Assembly: GCA_963680875.1 (NCBI GenBank)
Contig: OY804590.1
Location: 21,452,640-21,516,639 of the forward strand
Origin: Bathymodiolus brooksi
Lineage: Eukaryota > Mollusca > Bivalvia > Mytilida > Modiolidae
Direction of reading: 5' to 3'
DNA length: 64,000 bases
Positions 41,222 through 53,300 of the stretch are shown in pieces. A program made the position numbers and the translations under genes. Position 1 is the first letter of the stretch; the number at the start of each line of letters is the position of its first letter. A model generated the notes under the pieces. It made no database searches. It saw only the letters and a list, made by a program, of their open reading frames with translations, and was not told where the DNA came from.

Positions 41222-42378
41222 GTATATTCTAGTTGTGTATTGTTCTTTCTAGACAAAACAAACATTTCATACATGTACATATTGGTTGAGAAGCTAACAT
41301 ATAACATTTGTTAATATATTAAACATTGGTAGGTATTATTTTATTTTTTGTCATGTCATCAATTTTAGTCAATTGTAAATGATTATGGTATATATCACAT
41401 TATTTTTCTATGTCTAATTTTCACATTTACTTGCCGTTGTTACATGTATGTTAGCCAGAGAAGTTAGCATTATACATACTATATTAAATGTCAATCTAGA
41501 TTACGACCTTCAGTAGTTATTTACCCAGATTAGCATGGGAAAATATCACGATATATTTGATATTTTCAAGCCTATGTTATTCATAAACATTTTTTTAACA
41601 TTGCTATACATTTTTTTAATCTCCATAGATATATGCAAATAAGATATAAAGAGACAATTAAAAAAAAATTATAATCAATTCAGAAGTACATTGTATTTAA
41701 TATTTATTATTCATTGTGGTATAACTACTCTTGCATTCCAAATATGGTAAATAAATTACGAATAATCGAACAACGCAGTAATTCATGATTGGGTGTTTGC
41801 GCTTGAGTGAATTACAATAATTGTTTAGTTATGAGTGATTTTTTTGTTGTATTCAGAATACACATATACTTATACTGTTTATTTCATAGATTTTAAACTT
41901 TTGTTTGTACTAAAAAAGACGTATATAAAAAGGAACTTGTTTTCAACACTCAATAATATATTCTATTTTGACGATGTTGGTACTGTGGCATCATATAATT
42001 TTTCTTTCACAGTTTTTCACAGGCATCTGAAATAATAATTTTAAGGTAATTTTATTTTAGTTTCACAGTTTTTGTTATTTTCAGCAATGCAAAAGAAATG
42101 TTTTTTCTATTCATATATTATTAAATTTAATAAATTAGGTTGTATTAAAGACATGAAATGAACCAGATAAAAATATATCATATTTATGAAGTCTTCACTA
42201 TTTCTCTTATCACTCCTAAAACAAAATGTATGACTCTAGTTTACTTCTTTTATAAGAGGAATTTCTTTTATCATTTTCCAGTTAATAACGTTATTTTCAA
42301 AGAAAAAATAGCAAATTCAAGCAAATTTTATTGGTGTCCATGGAAATAACCAAATTAAATTTTAAGTAAAATGATAGT

Positions 42379-42734
42379 GATAATCTCAAAATGTACCATC
42401 AATTAGGGATAGTCTCAAAATGTACCATCAATTAGGGATAGTCTTAAAATGTACCATCAATTAGGGATAATCTCAAAATGTACAATCATTTAGGGATAAT
42501 CTCAAAATGTACCATTATTTAGGGATAATCTCAAAATGTACCATCATTTAGGGATAGTCTCAAATCATTTGGGGATAATCTCAAAATGTACCATCAATTA
42601 GGGATAGTCTCAAAATGTACCATCAATTAGGGATAATCTCAAAATGTACCATCATTTAGGGATAGTCTCAAAATGTACCATCATTTAGGGATAGTCTCAA
42701 AATGTACCATCAATTAGGGATAATTTCAAAATGT
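42379..42734. repeat. 29-bp minisatellite, about 12 copies
   Basis: The unit is GATAGTCTCAAAATGTACCA plus TCAATTAGG, with GATAAT and CATTTAGG variants and one shortened copy near 42560. Confidence 0.9.
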
Positions 42735-44989
42735 CACAAGGGATACCAAAAAAAGATGAAAGATGGAAACAAATTGTGATTAAGAAGTGAAACAGAGAAG
42801 TTTTGATGTTTTGACATTATGTATTACAATTCAATTAAACATTAAATACAAATTCTCCCATATTTATTTTAATACATGTATTCTTTTGTGAACGTCCCTC
42901 CGATATGCAGTCCAATCAAAATGAACTTTTATTACTTTCAACTTCCGAAACACATTCGGGTAAAAAGAAAGAACACACAAACCCAAGGGAAACTTTACTG
43001 AATAGAAATATTTCTGAAAATCATAAATACGTTGTAATATTTTTGTTGCCTCTTAGTTTGAAGTGTTGGGGAGGGGGGATGGAGAAGTGATTTTACAAAT
43101 TCTCATTTCAATTAAATTTTTAGTCTCAATTTTTTTGATTTTCAACATAAATATTTAGAAGCCTTGTATTTCCTGTTCACTGATTACCAAAACAATTTTG
43201 TACTTAAATTTCAAATAATGAAAAATCCTTTATATGAGTTTTAATAAATGGAGAAGGGTACCAGAAACAATAGGGAATATTTTTTTTTAATTTATTTGCC
43301 GATCTTGATGTTACTTATATCATGGTCCTACCATTTGATAATAAATATAGATTATTACATGACATTTTTCATATCTTACCCTTTATCAGCCCGAGAGCCG
43401 ATGTAACATTGACGGAAAGGCATGTCTAGTCTAAACAAAATTCAAAAATTTATCACAGGGTAAAATTTTAGCTATATTATCTACAAGTATATCATAAAAG
43501 CTTTTATTTCATTGAGGGGATCCTTTATTATTTAAACAAATTGGCAGCTGATCTTATTACAATCATGTTCAAAGTAGAAGAAAAAAAAGTGATTTTTAGT
43601 TTTTATGGATTTCACTTCTCTAGATTCTTTATCAGTTTATTTTATTTAAATTGATTCATTTCAAAATCAAATAGTAGTTAACAGGTGAACATTATTTCAG
43701 TTTATTTAAAACTTATAGCTCTATATATAATATATTAAATTGAAATCGTTTTTTGTTGTTGCTGGTTTGTTCTTTATCTTTAGAATAAAGAGATTTCAGA
43801 ATAAATCAACTATAGTTAAAACAATTGGGGAAAATAATTATATGCCATCTACTTTATCTAGGTTAGCCAAGGGAGATAATAAGATAGCATTTCTTTTTTT
43901 TTCTCAGGGTCTCATACTGAGTGATGATTTTTTCCTGTTTTTAGCGGATTTCTGCTATTTTTTATAATTAGTTGCAAGCACATTGCTAGAATGCAGTATT
44001 TATCACAGATCTTCTGGGGGCCTCACATCCCCGTACATAAGATCACCTTGCCACGTGAAGTCCCCGGACTCCCTTCGCCAGTCCATTCATTTCTCCATAT
44101 TTTTTCAGTTATTTTTTTTTATTCTTCAAAATCATCACAGAATACTCTATTAAGGGAGATAACTTCATATTCTTATTGTTTTCTTTATAAAGGGAAATAA
44201 CTTCAAATCTATCTTATCCATGTTTCCATGTGATAAACATTACTTTGATTAAGACAAAAAGTAGATTTTTGCTGGATTATTGGGGGGGGGGAGGGATTTT
44301 TAATGTACCTCCCAAGAAAAAAGGGGATATAAGCTAATGATTTTTGAAATTGCTTCCTCCTCCCCCAAGAAAAGGGACATGATCTGTCCTAACACTTACT
44401 TTTATGCCCCAAACGCAATACAATTTTTTTAAGAATTGATTAAGTGAAAATGTTGTTGTTTATATGTTATTGATATTAAGAATGATCTCCCTTGTATATT
44501 TTTTACATTTATAGATAATGTAGTTATCCAGACGATTGAACACTTCAGTCTACAAAATGTACCGGTTATATATATTGTTGTTATGGTGATCATGTCATGT
44601 CAAAATAAGAAATCTTTAATAATCAAACGAAACTAGTAAACTGTTTGAACATATTTTCGAATAACAGATTGAACTTAGAGCTCAAAAAGTACTTTTATTG
44701 ACAATGAGGATTAAAAAGGTTTAGATTCTTGTAATCTCTCATAGATTATAATTAGGTAATATTCAATCAGTATGCAGCTTATCAAATGAGGTCAGTACGA
44801 TGAGAAAAAAAAGTATTTGTTTTTTGGTCTCTTTGAACTAAGGGAGATAACTCTGTTTTCTTCCTGGAGGAGATGACTTGCATATGTCTCTCCTACCTGT
44901 TCTATCAATCAGCTGTTTAAATGTAAATATACAATGTACCTGTAGCTTTCTAAAGAAAAGAAAATAATCATGCTAATAAAGTAGTCCTC

Positions 44990-45185
44990 CTCTTATAAGG
45001 CCACTCCCACCAAAGACAACCCCTTTTATTAGGCCACTCCCACCAAAGACCATCCCTTTTATTAGGCCACTCCCACCAAAAGACCACCCCTTTTATTAGA
45101 CCACTCCCACCAAAGACCACCCCTTTTATTAGGCCACTCCCACCAAAGACCACCCTTTTTATTAGGCACTCCCACTAAAATCCAC
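44990..45185. repeat. 33-bp minisatellite in dispersed repeat F, about 6 copies
   Basis: The unit is TTTTATTAGGCCACTCCCAC plus CAAAGACCACCCC. The flanks (45180-45355) are the rest of repeat F: CTCAAGAGAGGCGACACCTC and GACTACAGTA. Confidence 0.85.
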
Positions 45186-45401
45186 CCCTCTCATATGGCA
45201 ACTCCCTTCAAGACCACCCATCTTATCGGGCCAGGTTTCAAATGCAATGTAGCAAAAGATAGTAAATTGTCACTCTCAAGAGAGGCGACACCTCTTATAA
45301 GGCCACTTTTTAATTGCAAAGGGTTGGCCCTACAAGAGAAAGACTACAGTATGACATTTTCACCTTCATTACGAGAAATTTTGATAAAGGAGTTGTCATT
45401 G

Positions 45402-45655
45402 TTACTGTCGTGATCGTATGGTAGTTGAATTTACAACTACATTTACCTGTGCAATCAGTACCTATCACGACTAAAATTGTGAGTTCAAATCCCACTCATG
45501 GCGAGATGTACTCAATACAACATTATGTGATAAAATTTGTCAGTGACTTGTGGCAGGTTGGTGGTTTTATTCAGGTACTCTGGTTTCCTCCACCAATAAA
45601 ACTGACCACAACAATATAACTGAAATATTGTTGAAAACTTGAAAGTGGGTCAAAC
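45402..45655 (+). repeat. SINE-C, forward copy inserted near repeat F
   Basis: Head CGTGATCGTATGGTAGTTGA, box B GTGAGTTCAAATCCC, body CAATAAAACTGACCACAACA, and tail ATTGTTGAAAACTTGAAAGT. A second repeat F copy follows at 45655-45825. Confidence 0.75.
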
Positions 45656-45825
45656 ACCCTATCTCTCTTATAAGACCACTCCCATGAAAAGACACTTCTC
45701 TTATCAGACCCGATTTCAAATGCATTGAATTTGTACAATGCTACTAAATTGTCACCATCAAGAGAGGCCACCCCTGTTACAAGGCCATATTTTTATTTCG
45801 GGAGTAAGAAGGGGATTATTGTATA

Positions 45826-46139
45826 TATATATTCCAGAAAAAGTGGTCTAATGTTTGTCTAAGATGACTTTTATATATAAAGATCTATAATAAGACATAA
45901 TTCTTTAACTTTCACACCTTATGTACAGTTGTAATGTAAATTTTATTGGTATTTGACAATGTGTTTAGATCATAATGTTTTATCGTTTGACATGTAAAAT
46001 ATGTTTTAAACTTTACACACCAAATGCATTTGTTATATGATATACATGTTAACATGTCTGTTAGTTGATGTGTTTCATGCAATATTTGAATAAATTTGTT
46101 GTCAATTAGTGTTTTTTTAATCTCCCAATTTGATGAAAA
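45826..46139. other. Intergenic segment without recognised feature
   Basis: AT-rich sequence between repeat F and the 45-bp array. Nothing supported. Confidence 0.4.
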
Positions 46140-46930
46140 TTGTCAGATTGTCTGATGGTTGAGAATTGGGCATTGTTTGGCTGCTGGACAACAAAGGGTA
46201 TGGTTGACAATTGGGCAATGTTTGGCTGCTCGATGACAAAGGGTATGGTTGACAATTGGGCAATGTTTGGCTGCTGGATGACAAAGGGTATGGTTGACAA
46301 TTGGGCAATGTTTGGCTGCTGGATGACAATTGGGCAATGTTTGGCTGCTGGATGACAAAGGGTATGGTTGACAATTGGGCAATGGTTGGCTGCTGGATGA
46401 CAAAGGGTATGGTTGACAATTGGGCAATGTTTGGCTGCTGGATGACAAAGGGTATGGTTGACAATTGGGCATTGTTTGGCTGCTGGATGACAAAGGGTAT
46501 GGTTGACAATTGGACATTGTTTGGCTGCTGGATGACAAAGGGTATGGTTGACAATTGGGCAATGTTTGGCTGCTGGATGACAAAGGGTATGGTTGACAAT
46601 TGGGCAATGTTTGGCTGCTCGATGACAAAGGGTATGGTTGACAATTGGGCAATGTTTGGCTGCTGGATGACAAAGGGTATGGTTGACAATTGGGCAATGG
46701 TTGGCTGCTGGATGGCAAAGGGTATGGTTGACAATTGGGCAATGGTTGGCTGCTGGATGACAAAGGGTATGGTTGACAATTGGGCAATGGTTGGCTGCTG
46801 GATGGCAAAGGGTATGGTTGACAATTGGGCAATGGATGGCAAAGGGTGTGGTTGACAATTGGGCATTGTTTGGCTGCTGGATGACAAAGGGTATGGTTGG
46901 CTGCTGAATGGCAAAGGGTATGGTTGAGAA
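46140..46930. repeat. 45-bp minisatellite, about 17 copies
   Basis: The unit is GACAATTGGGCAATGTTTGG plus CTGCTGGATGACAAAGGGTATGGTT. Because 45 is a multiple of three, it produces 180-290 codon frames on both strands (46106-47012 minus, 46301-46855 plus). They are repetitive (NCQPYPLSSSSQ-type) and not genes. Confidence 0.95.
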
Positions 46931-47007
46931 TTGGGCATCGTTTGTCTACATTTTTGTGTCTGTTCCAAGCCAGAATTCCATGAGCTTCTATTGTTATCAT
47001 TTCACAG

Positions 47008-47305
47008 TGCAAGCCCTGGTAAGGTCAAAAATTGGAATTTGCTGCTTGTCTACTAAGCAAACAGCATTAAGGAATCAGAGCAAAGACTGTTTGCTGAGAA
47101 TCAAGATAATATGTCTGAGTGAAGGGACATGTCTACCAGAGAATTGTTGTTTCAGTGATCTAGCACTATAAAAATCCAACTAAGTGTGTTGGTGTAGTAC
47201 AAAAGTGGACATAATCATCATAATCATTGAATATAACTTCTTCTCTCCATGATATACTAGTAGCTGAACATTTTTCATTTGGCATTAAACAACCATCACT
47301 CATTC
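47008..47305 (+). repeat. 5'-truncated SINE-A copy
   Basis: Starts at AAGGTCAAAAATTGGAATTT and ends with the tail GGCATTAAACAACCATCACT. The tRNA-like head is missing. Confidence 0.7.
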
Positions 47306-47899
47306 ATTGCATTCAGAAATTCAACATGGCTGATAGGGTCACTTATTCTTTCTGACTGATATTTCAAGCATCTTTTCATCCTGGATGATGGCCACCTTAA
47401 GAACAAGTTTAACGTAGTCCATATGGGACAACAAAGAAAAAGCATACAATCTGAAACAACAAAACTGATTGACGACAATCTGTACATGATAACTATTAGA
47501 TGGTCTTTTACAAATTTAGCATTTGTGTGTGGATTAGAAATCCAATATGGCCACCACAATAGGACAAAATTGTATAAGGACCCAATGGGAAACATCTTCT
47601 CTAAATGACTGAACCATTTGAAAGAATAATATTGATAGAATGATTTGTATTGGGTTTTTCTCAAACATGATCAGAACTCACAGATTGCCAACACTGCAGG
47701 AAAAATATTCAACAGGACCAAAATCTGTTTGTATGTAGAACAAGTATAAAATCACAAATAAAGTGATCTTTTTTATTGACAAAACAAGCCTTGTATGCCT
47801 TTGACCTGTACAAATTCATATACATATGTAACTTGTTCGATTGACAATTTGACAACAAATGTTATAGTAGAGATCTACTTTGTCTTATCATGAATACTT
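47306..47899. other. Intergenic segment with a fragment of the 'CTCACCTG' repeat
   Basis: Text such as GAAATCCAATATGGCCACCA and GGACCCAATGGGAAACATCT at 47530-47600 matches the family at 59810-60740. The minus-strand frame at 47296-47664 lies across it and is not a gene. Confidence 0.5.
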
Positions 47900-48613
47900 A
47901 GTATAGCAGAGCTACTGCTAACTGGACTTATTTAGTTCTGAAACCATAAAGAGCTATAGCAGAGCTACTGCTAACTGGACTTATTTAGTTCTGAAACCAT
48001 AAGAGCTATAGCAGAGCTACTACTAACTGGACTTATTTAGTTCTGAAACCATAAGAGCTATAGCAGAGCTACTACTAACTGGACTTATTTAGTTCTGAAA
48101 CCATAAGAGCTATAACAGAGCTACTGCTAACTGGACTTATTTAGTTCTGAAACCATAAAGAGCTATAGCAGAGCTACTGCTAACTGGACTTATTTAGTTC
48201 TGAAACCATAAAGAGCTATAGCAGAGCTACTGCTAACTGGACTTATTTAGTTCTGAAACCATAAGAGCTATAGCAGAGCTACTACTAACTGGACTTATTT
48301 AGTTCTGAAACCATAAGAGCTATAACAGAGCTACTGCTAACTGGACTTATTTAGTTCTGAAACCATAAAGAGCTATAGCAGAGCTACTGCTAACTGGACT
48401 TATTTAGTTCTGAAACCATAAGAGCTATAGCAGAGCTACTACTAACTGGACTTATTTAGTTCTGAAACCATAAGAGCTATAGCAGAGCTACTGCTAACTG
48501 GACTTATTTAGTTCTTGAAACCATAAGAGCTATAGCAGAGCTACTGCTAACTGGACTTATTTAGTTCTTGAAACCATAAGAGCTATAGCAGAGCTACTGC
48601 TAACTTAGTTCTA
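47900..48613. repeat. 53-bp minisatellite, block 1, about 13.5 copies
   Basis: The unit is GAGCTATAGCAGAGCTACTG plus CTAACTGGACTTATTTAGTT plus CTGAAACCATAAA. Copies of 52 to 54 bp alternate, and the order of CTACTG and CTACTA variants repeats. The AGCTATAGCAGAGCT part is partly palindromic. Confidence 0.93.
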
Positions 48614-49227
48614 ATAATAAAACCCTAAATGCTCGCTTACTCGCAAGGGTTATAACAGGATGCCATTACACGTAATGGAGCAGCCGCCAAGATTTTTTGC
48701 GCTCGCCTACAGAGTTTCTGACGCCTGCATTTATCAATAATAAAACATAACCTTTCTTTTGTCCATTATTATAACAAGTTTTTATCACCTACCAGTATTT
48801 TAGAATGTAATTCCCACAAAATAAAAATCCATGTTTACTAAAACTCGGAACATTTTGAATTTCATCATTTCCGGCCTCACTATTTGGATGTCGATACCAT
48901 ATTTGGCGATTTGAGGTGTGAATGTTTACATCAGTGTGTAGTAAGAAATACCATATTTAGAAAAGCTCCGCCTTCCGTAGTTTCCGGTAATGGAAAACGA
49001 TCGATAATTTTGAACAAGGTTGTTGCTACCTTTGAAAAGCATATATTTCTCAGCCAAACCGATTTAACAAGGACTGAGATCATCAGTAATAGTTATAATG
49101 AAATGTTTGAAGTGTAAATAGTGAGTTTTTATGTTTCAAATGTACTGCAACTATTTTTTTTGCTCCATTGTGACGAATGGGACCGCGTTGTAGCTCTGCC
49201 GAGACACAAGTTTGTCACAGGAGCTAC
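48614..49227. other. 614-bp non-repeat segment between two blocks of the same array
   Basis: Non-repetitive, with somewhat higher GC patches (GAGCAGCCGCCAAG; TTGCGCTCGCC). No inverted ends or target duplication that I can define. The 77-codon frame at 48884-49117 shows no family resemblance. It could be an insertion or original DNA between two expansions. Confidence 0.4.
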
Positions 49228-49757
49228 ATTATTGCAGCTACTACTAACTGGACTTATTTAGTTCTGAAACCATAAGAGCTATAGCAGAGCTACTGTTAAC
49301 TGGACTTATTTAGTTCTGAAACCATAAGAGCTATAGCAGAGCTACTGCTAACTAGTCTTATTTAGTTCTGAAACCATAAAGAGCTATAGCAGAGCTACTG
49401 CTAACTGGACTTATTTAGTTCTGAAACCATAAGAGCTATAGCAGAGCTACTGATAACTAGATTTATTTAGTTCTGAAACCATAAGAGCTATAGCAGAGCT
49501 ACTGCCAACTGGACTTATTTAGTTCTGAAACCATAAGAGCTATAGCAGAGCTACTGTTAACTGGACTTATTTAGTTCTGAAACCATAAGAGCTATAGCAG
49601 AGCTACTGCTAACTAGACTTATTTAGTTCTGAAACCATAAAGAGCTATAGCAGAGCTACTGCTAACTGGATGGACTTATTTAGTTCTGAAACCATAAAGA
49701 GCTATAGCAGAGCTACTACTAACTGGACTTGTTTAGTTCTGAAACCATAAGAGCTAA
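49228..49757. repeat. 53-bp minisatellite, block 2, about 10 copies
   Basis: Same unit and orientation as block 1 at 47900-48613, with somewhat more divergence (CTAGTC, CTAGATT, a GGATGGAC copy). Confidence 0.93.
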
Positions 49758-49866
49758 GTTAAATCTGAATGAAAAACTCAGACAGGATAATTCATAAGAA
49801 AAAAAAGCTTCTAAAAAAATAAACTACAATTGATTAACATAAAACTGAATTAGAGATTTATATAAT

Positions 49867-49872
49867 TTTATT
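49867..49872 (-). terminator. Candidate CYB5D1 poly(A) signal
   Basis: AATAAA on the minus strand (TTTATT here), 264 bases beyond the CYB5D1 stop, in AT-rich 3' untranslated-type sequence (49850-50135). Confidence 0.45.
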
Positions 49873-50135
49873 TACAAATATACAATTTTACATTTGCCAT
49901 GTAAACCCTTGACTTCCTTATGTTTGAAAATACTTTACATACTTATACAGCTGACATAGGGTTATATAACAGTTCCATAATGTATTTTAAAAAATGCAGT
50001 TTAGTTTTATCTTTCTACATGCTTAATATATCCTGTGAAGAATATCTGTTGTGGGCTATTGCCACTTAGAAAAGTAACATTCTAAAAAATGATGTCCAAA
50101 AGATATTGTTCTATTTCTTGACCTTTTAAGTGACA

Positions 50136-50366
50136 TTATGCTTCAGTCAAATCATCATTGAAATACAGATGTATTGATTGTAAGAAAGTGTCATCGTTCA
50201 TACTCAGTTTATAAAATTCCTCATCTTCATCTGTGATGCCGTTATCTTCTAATGTACTGTTCATTACCAGATTTCGGCTGTCATATTTCCATGTGTAACT
50301 GGCAGCATGTGAGTTGTACTTCAAATATCGTTCTAAGATTTCTGTCATTATTTCCTCTGAACAAAC
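50136..50366 (-). CDS. CYB5D1: CYB5D1 coding exon 4
   Basis: Acceptor GTTGTTAG, then [26 protein letters not shown], an acidic DEDEEF and the terminal [11 protein letters not shown] at 50138-50136. Carries the most conserved C-terminal part. Confidence 0.94.
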   Translation of the reverse strand, partial: VCSEEIMTEILERYLKYNSHAASYTWKYDSRNLVMNSTLEDNGITDEDEEFYKLSMNDDTFLQSIHLYFNDDLTEA

Positions 50367-53300
50367 CTAACAACAAAATTAAATTATTTGATTAATGTTT
50401 TAATTTGGCTTGGGTATTTTTCAGCTATATACAATACTTAGTGCACATAGAAAGTCTAGATGTTTATTATGACTTGATAAAAGAAACCTTGCCTGGTATA
50501 GATGTCTGGAGGTTTTAACACTGTGTATGAGAGTAAAAACTTATGTTAGTGGTGTTATACCTGTGGTAAGAACAGTGGAACTCAAACTGTGTTAGACCAT
50601 TTTTTTTAATAACTTTATTGAATATAATGTTCAGTCCCTACAAAAAACCTTCTAATGTATTTTAGTTTCATGCATTAACTGGATGGATTAATTGGTGCTT
50701 AATGCCACTTTCAACAATATTTCAGATATATCATGGTGTCAGTTTTAAATGGTGCAGGAAACCGGAGCACCAGGAGAAAACCACCATCCTGTTGTAGATC
50801 ACTGACAAACTTTATTCATGACTTATCACCGAGTTTGTCACTAGATTAACACGACGGGTGCCACTAGTGAAACAGGAACTGCTTACCCTTCCGGAGCACC
50901 TGAGTTCACCGCCGGTTTTTAGTGGGGTTCGTGTTACTCGATCTTTAGTTTTAAGTGTATGTTTTGTAGATCATTGTTTGTCCTTTTGTTTTTGGCCATT
51001 GTGTTGTCTGTTCTTCTTCGATATATGGATTCTGATTACCCCTTTGGTGATCTTTAAACTTTACTTATAAATAGTTGTGTCGAGTACACATAGCCACAGG
51101 AGATAATCAAACTCACAACTTTAGTGGTGATAGACAACGATTGTATAGTTAAATGTAAATCCAACAGCCATACAATCATAGTCCCAAATTACAGTGACAA
51201 AATGGGGCATTTCATAAGTCTATCAGATGCTATGCAAAAATCAGAACAATGGGAGATAACTCTACTTTCAAAGATTTATTTCATCTTTTCTTTTTAAGGG
51301 CTATTAAAGCTCATTTTGGTAATCTTTTGTATCTCATGAAAACTTGCAATTGGTTCAATAAATGATATTTATGAAACATTAACCCAGTTTTTATCAATGA
51401 AACTTTGTAAAAGTGACATAATTTGTTGATAATTTTGTCATATCTTGCAGTTTTCTTGGGTTTTTCCCAATAATTGAATTTTTGCTTGCTGTACAAAAAT
51501 TCATTTCGACCCATTTAAGTGATATTTTAACGATATTAGGGCATGCAAAGTATTTTTGGATTGTTTTTACAATTAAATTGAAAAGAAACAACCTTCGTAA
51601 CGAGTTGAAAAAATATATGTTAAAACGAGCTTTAATATCCCTTTAATTCAAGACAGTAAAAATAAAAAGATATATATCTTTTTATGTCATTAAATATTCA
51701 ACATTGTTTGAGTAATTTTAATTATTTGTAACTAAAATCAAAAGATTTCTGTATTTCTTCACATTGATTATTGTTTGTCTTTGTCTGCTTTAGAGTCAAA
51801 CTCACAATTAAGCTTAGAGAACGATCATTTCACTTTTAGGGTGAGCTTTTTTTTAAATTTTATGTGGCCAAAAAAATTATTAACATGAAAGATGCATAAA
51901 ATATATAATCTGACACTGCAATTTTCAACAAGAAAGTTTAGTAAAATTTGAAGAAAATAATACTGATTTTTCATGTCCAAAAGATCTGATTTTTGTGTCA
52001 GGTGAAAAAAATGTCTTGCCTCAGTTGAAAAAACAAAACCCCCCGAAATTTAAAAGTTGATAGAAACTGACTGTACTGTAGCTAGATGTAAGACAATCTA
52101 CCAGAAAATCACAGCCATGAAGATCTCTCCAATCACAATGAAGTTATAAATACCTCAATAACATGATCTTGTGAAGTAAGTGTGTTAATGATTTTAATTT
52201 TTCTGGTTTTCTGTGACAGAATTCCTACTAGGTAACCATCATCCTTCCACCATGGCCTTCCGAAGTCGTTTGCCCAATCAGAGTCTGGATATGGAGGTGG
52301 AATATGTACAAATCTGCCGTTAGGACAGTATGATATCTCACATCCTGTCTGAGGGTCTACGTGTGTACGAATCTATAATAAAAGCAGAATATTTCCTTAA
52401 TTGTGTTACAAATGTATAATACAATGTTATTTTATCCTTTCTAGAAAGTAACACAAATCTATAATACAATCAGAATATTTCTTTCATTCAATCATTGTTT
52501 GATGTAATAATACAATGTAATGTTATCCCTTCTAAGAGAGGCAGGCATGGTCACATGGTAGTTGCATTTATAACTACATATGCAATTAGTGCCTATAACC
52601 ACTAATGTTGTGAGTTTGAATCCAGTTCAGGCGAAGTATACTCGATACAAGCTACAACATTATGTGTTAAAGTTTGTCAGTGACTTACAACAGGTTGGTA
52701 GTTTTCTCCAGGTTTCTCCATCCATAAAACTGACCGCCATGATATAAGGGAAATATTGTTGAAAATGACGTTTAACAACATAATCCTAACCCTTCTAGGA
52801 AAATAAATTTTGACAATAGAATTCCAGTCAACATTGATCTGAATGCTTTTTTTTTGTCAAACATTTATCAATTGACACACTTCTTTCGTTTGTTCCATTT
52901 TGATCAGTACTAGTCAATACATTAAGTTTGTCAACAGACTGGGAGTCTACAGTCAAACCTTGTATTAAGAGGTCATCTTTAGGACAAAGAAAAAATGACT
53001 TTATAAGACAGGTGACCTCTTAAAAGAGGTTCAATTCACATGAAATTTTATTTGACAGGAAAATAAAAAAGTGACCTTTTAATACAGGTGACTGCTTATA
53101 AGAGGTGATCGCATGGGCAGGTTTGAATGTATTTAAATTAACTAATCTGGAATTGTTTAACTAAATGAATCTCACAATGTACTTGTACATTCCTATGGGT
53201 ACCAAATGTAATAAACTTCTTACTAGTTTCTACAATAATTTCTAGTATTGAATAACACGATATTCATGAAAAATTGTTGATAATGATGTACAGTAAACAT

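Larger units (their letters stand above)
36781..45000. other. Intergenic DNA, mostly AT-rich
   Basis: No convincing gene. It holds the 33-bp array, SINE-A, SINE-C and SINE-D copies, a CAGTCAAACCTG MITE and the 29-bp array, listed separately. A loose 55-bp imperfect repeat (CATTGTCAATGTATGTCATT) is at 38755-38925. Everything else is AT-rich without a supported feature. Confidence 0.6.
50367..52153. other. CYB5D1 intron 3
   Basis: Contains a reverse SINE-C (50695-51185) split by repeat E (50812-51065). The remainder, 51190-52150, is AT-rich without a supported feature. Confidence 0.6.

Noticed and set aside
46106..47012. Frames of 184 to 289 codons on both strands
   Set aside because: Artefacts of the 45-bp array (15-residue repeats in four frames at once).
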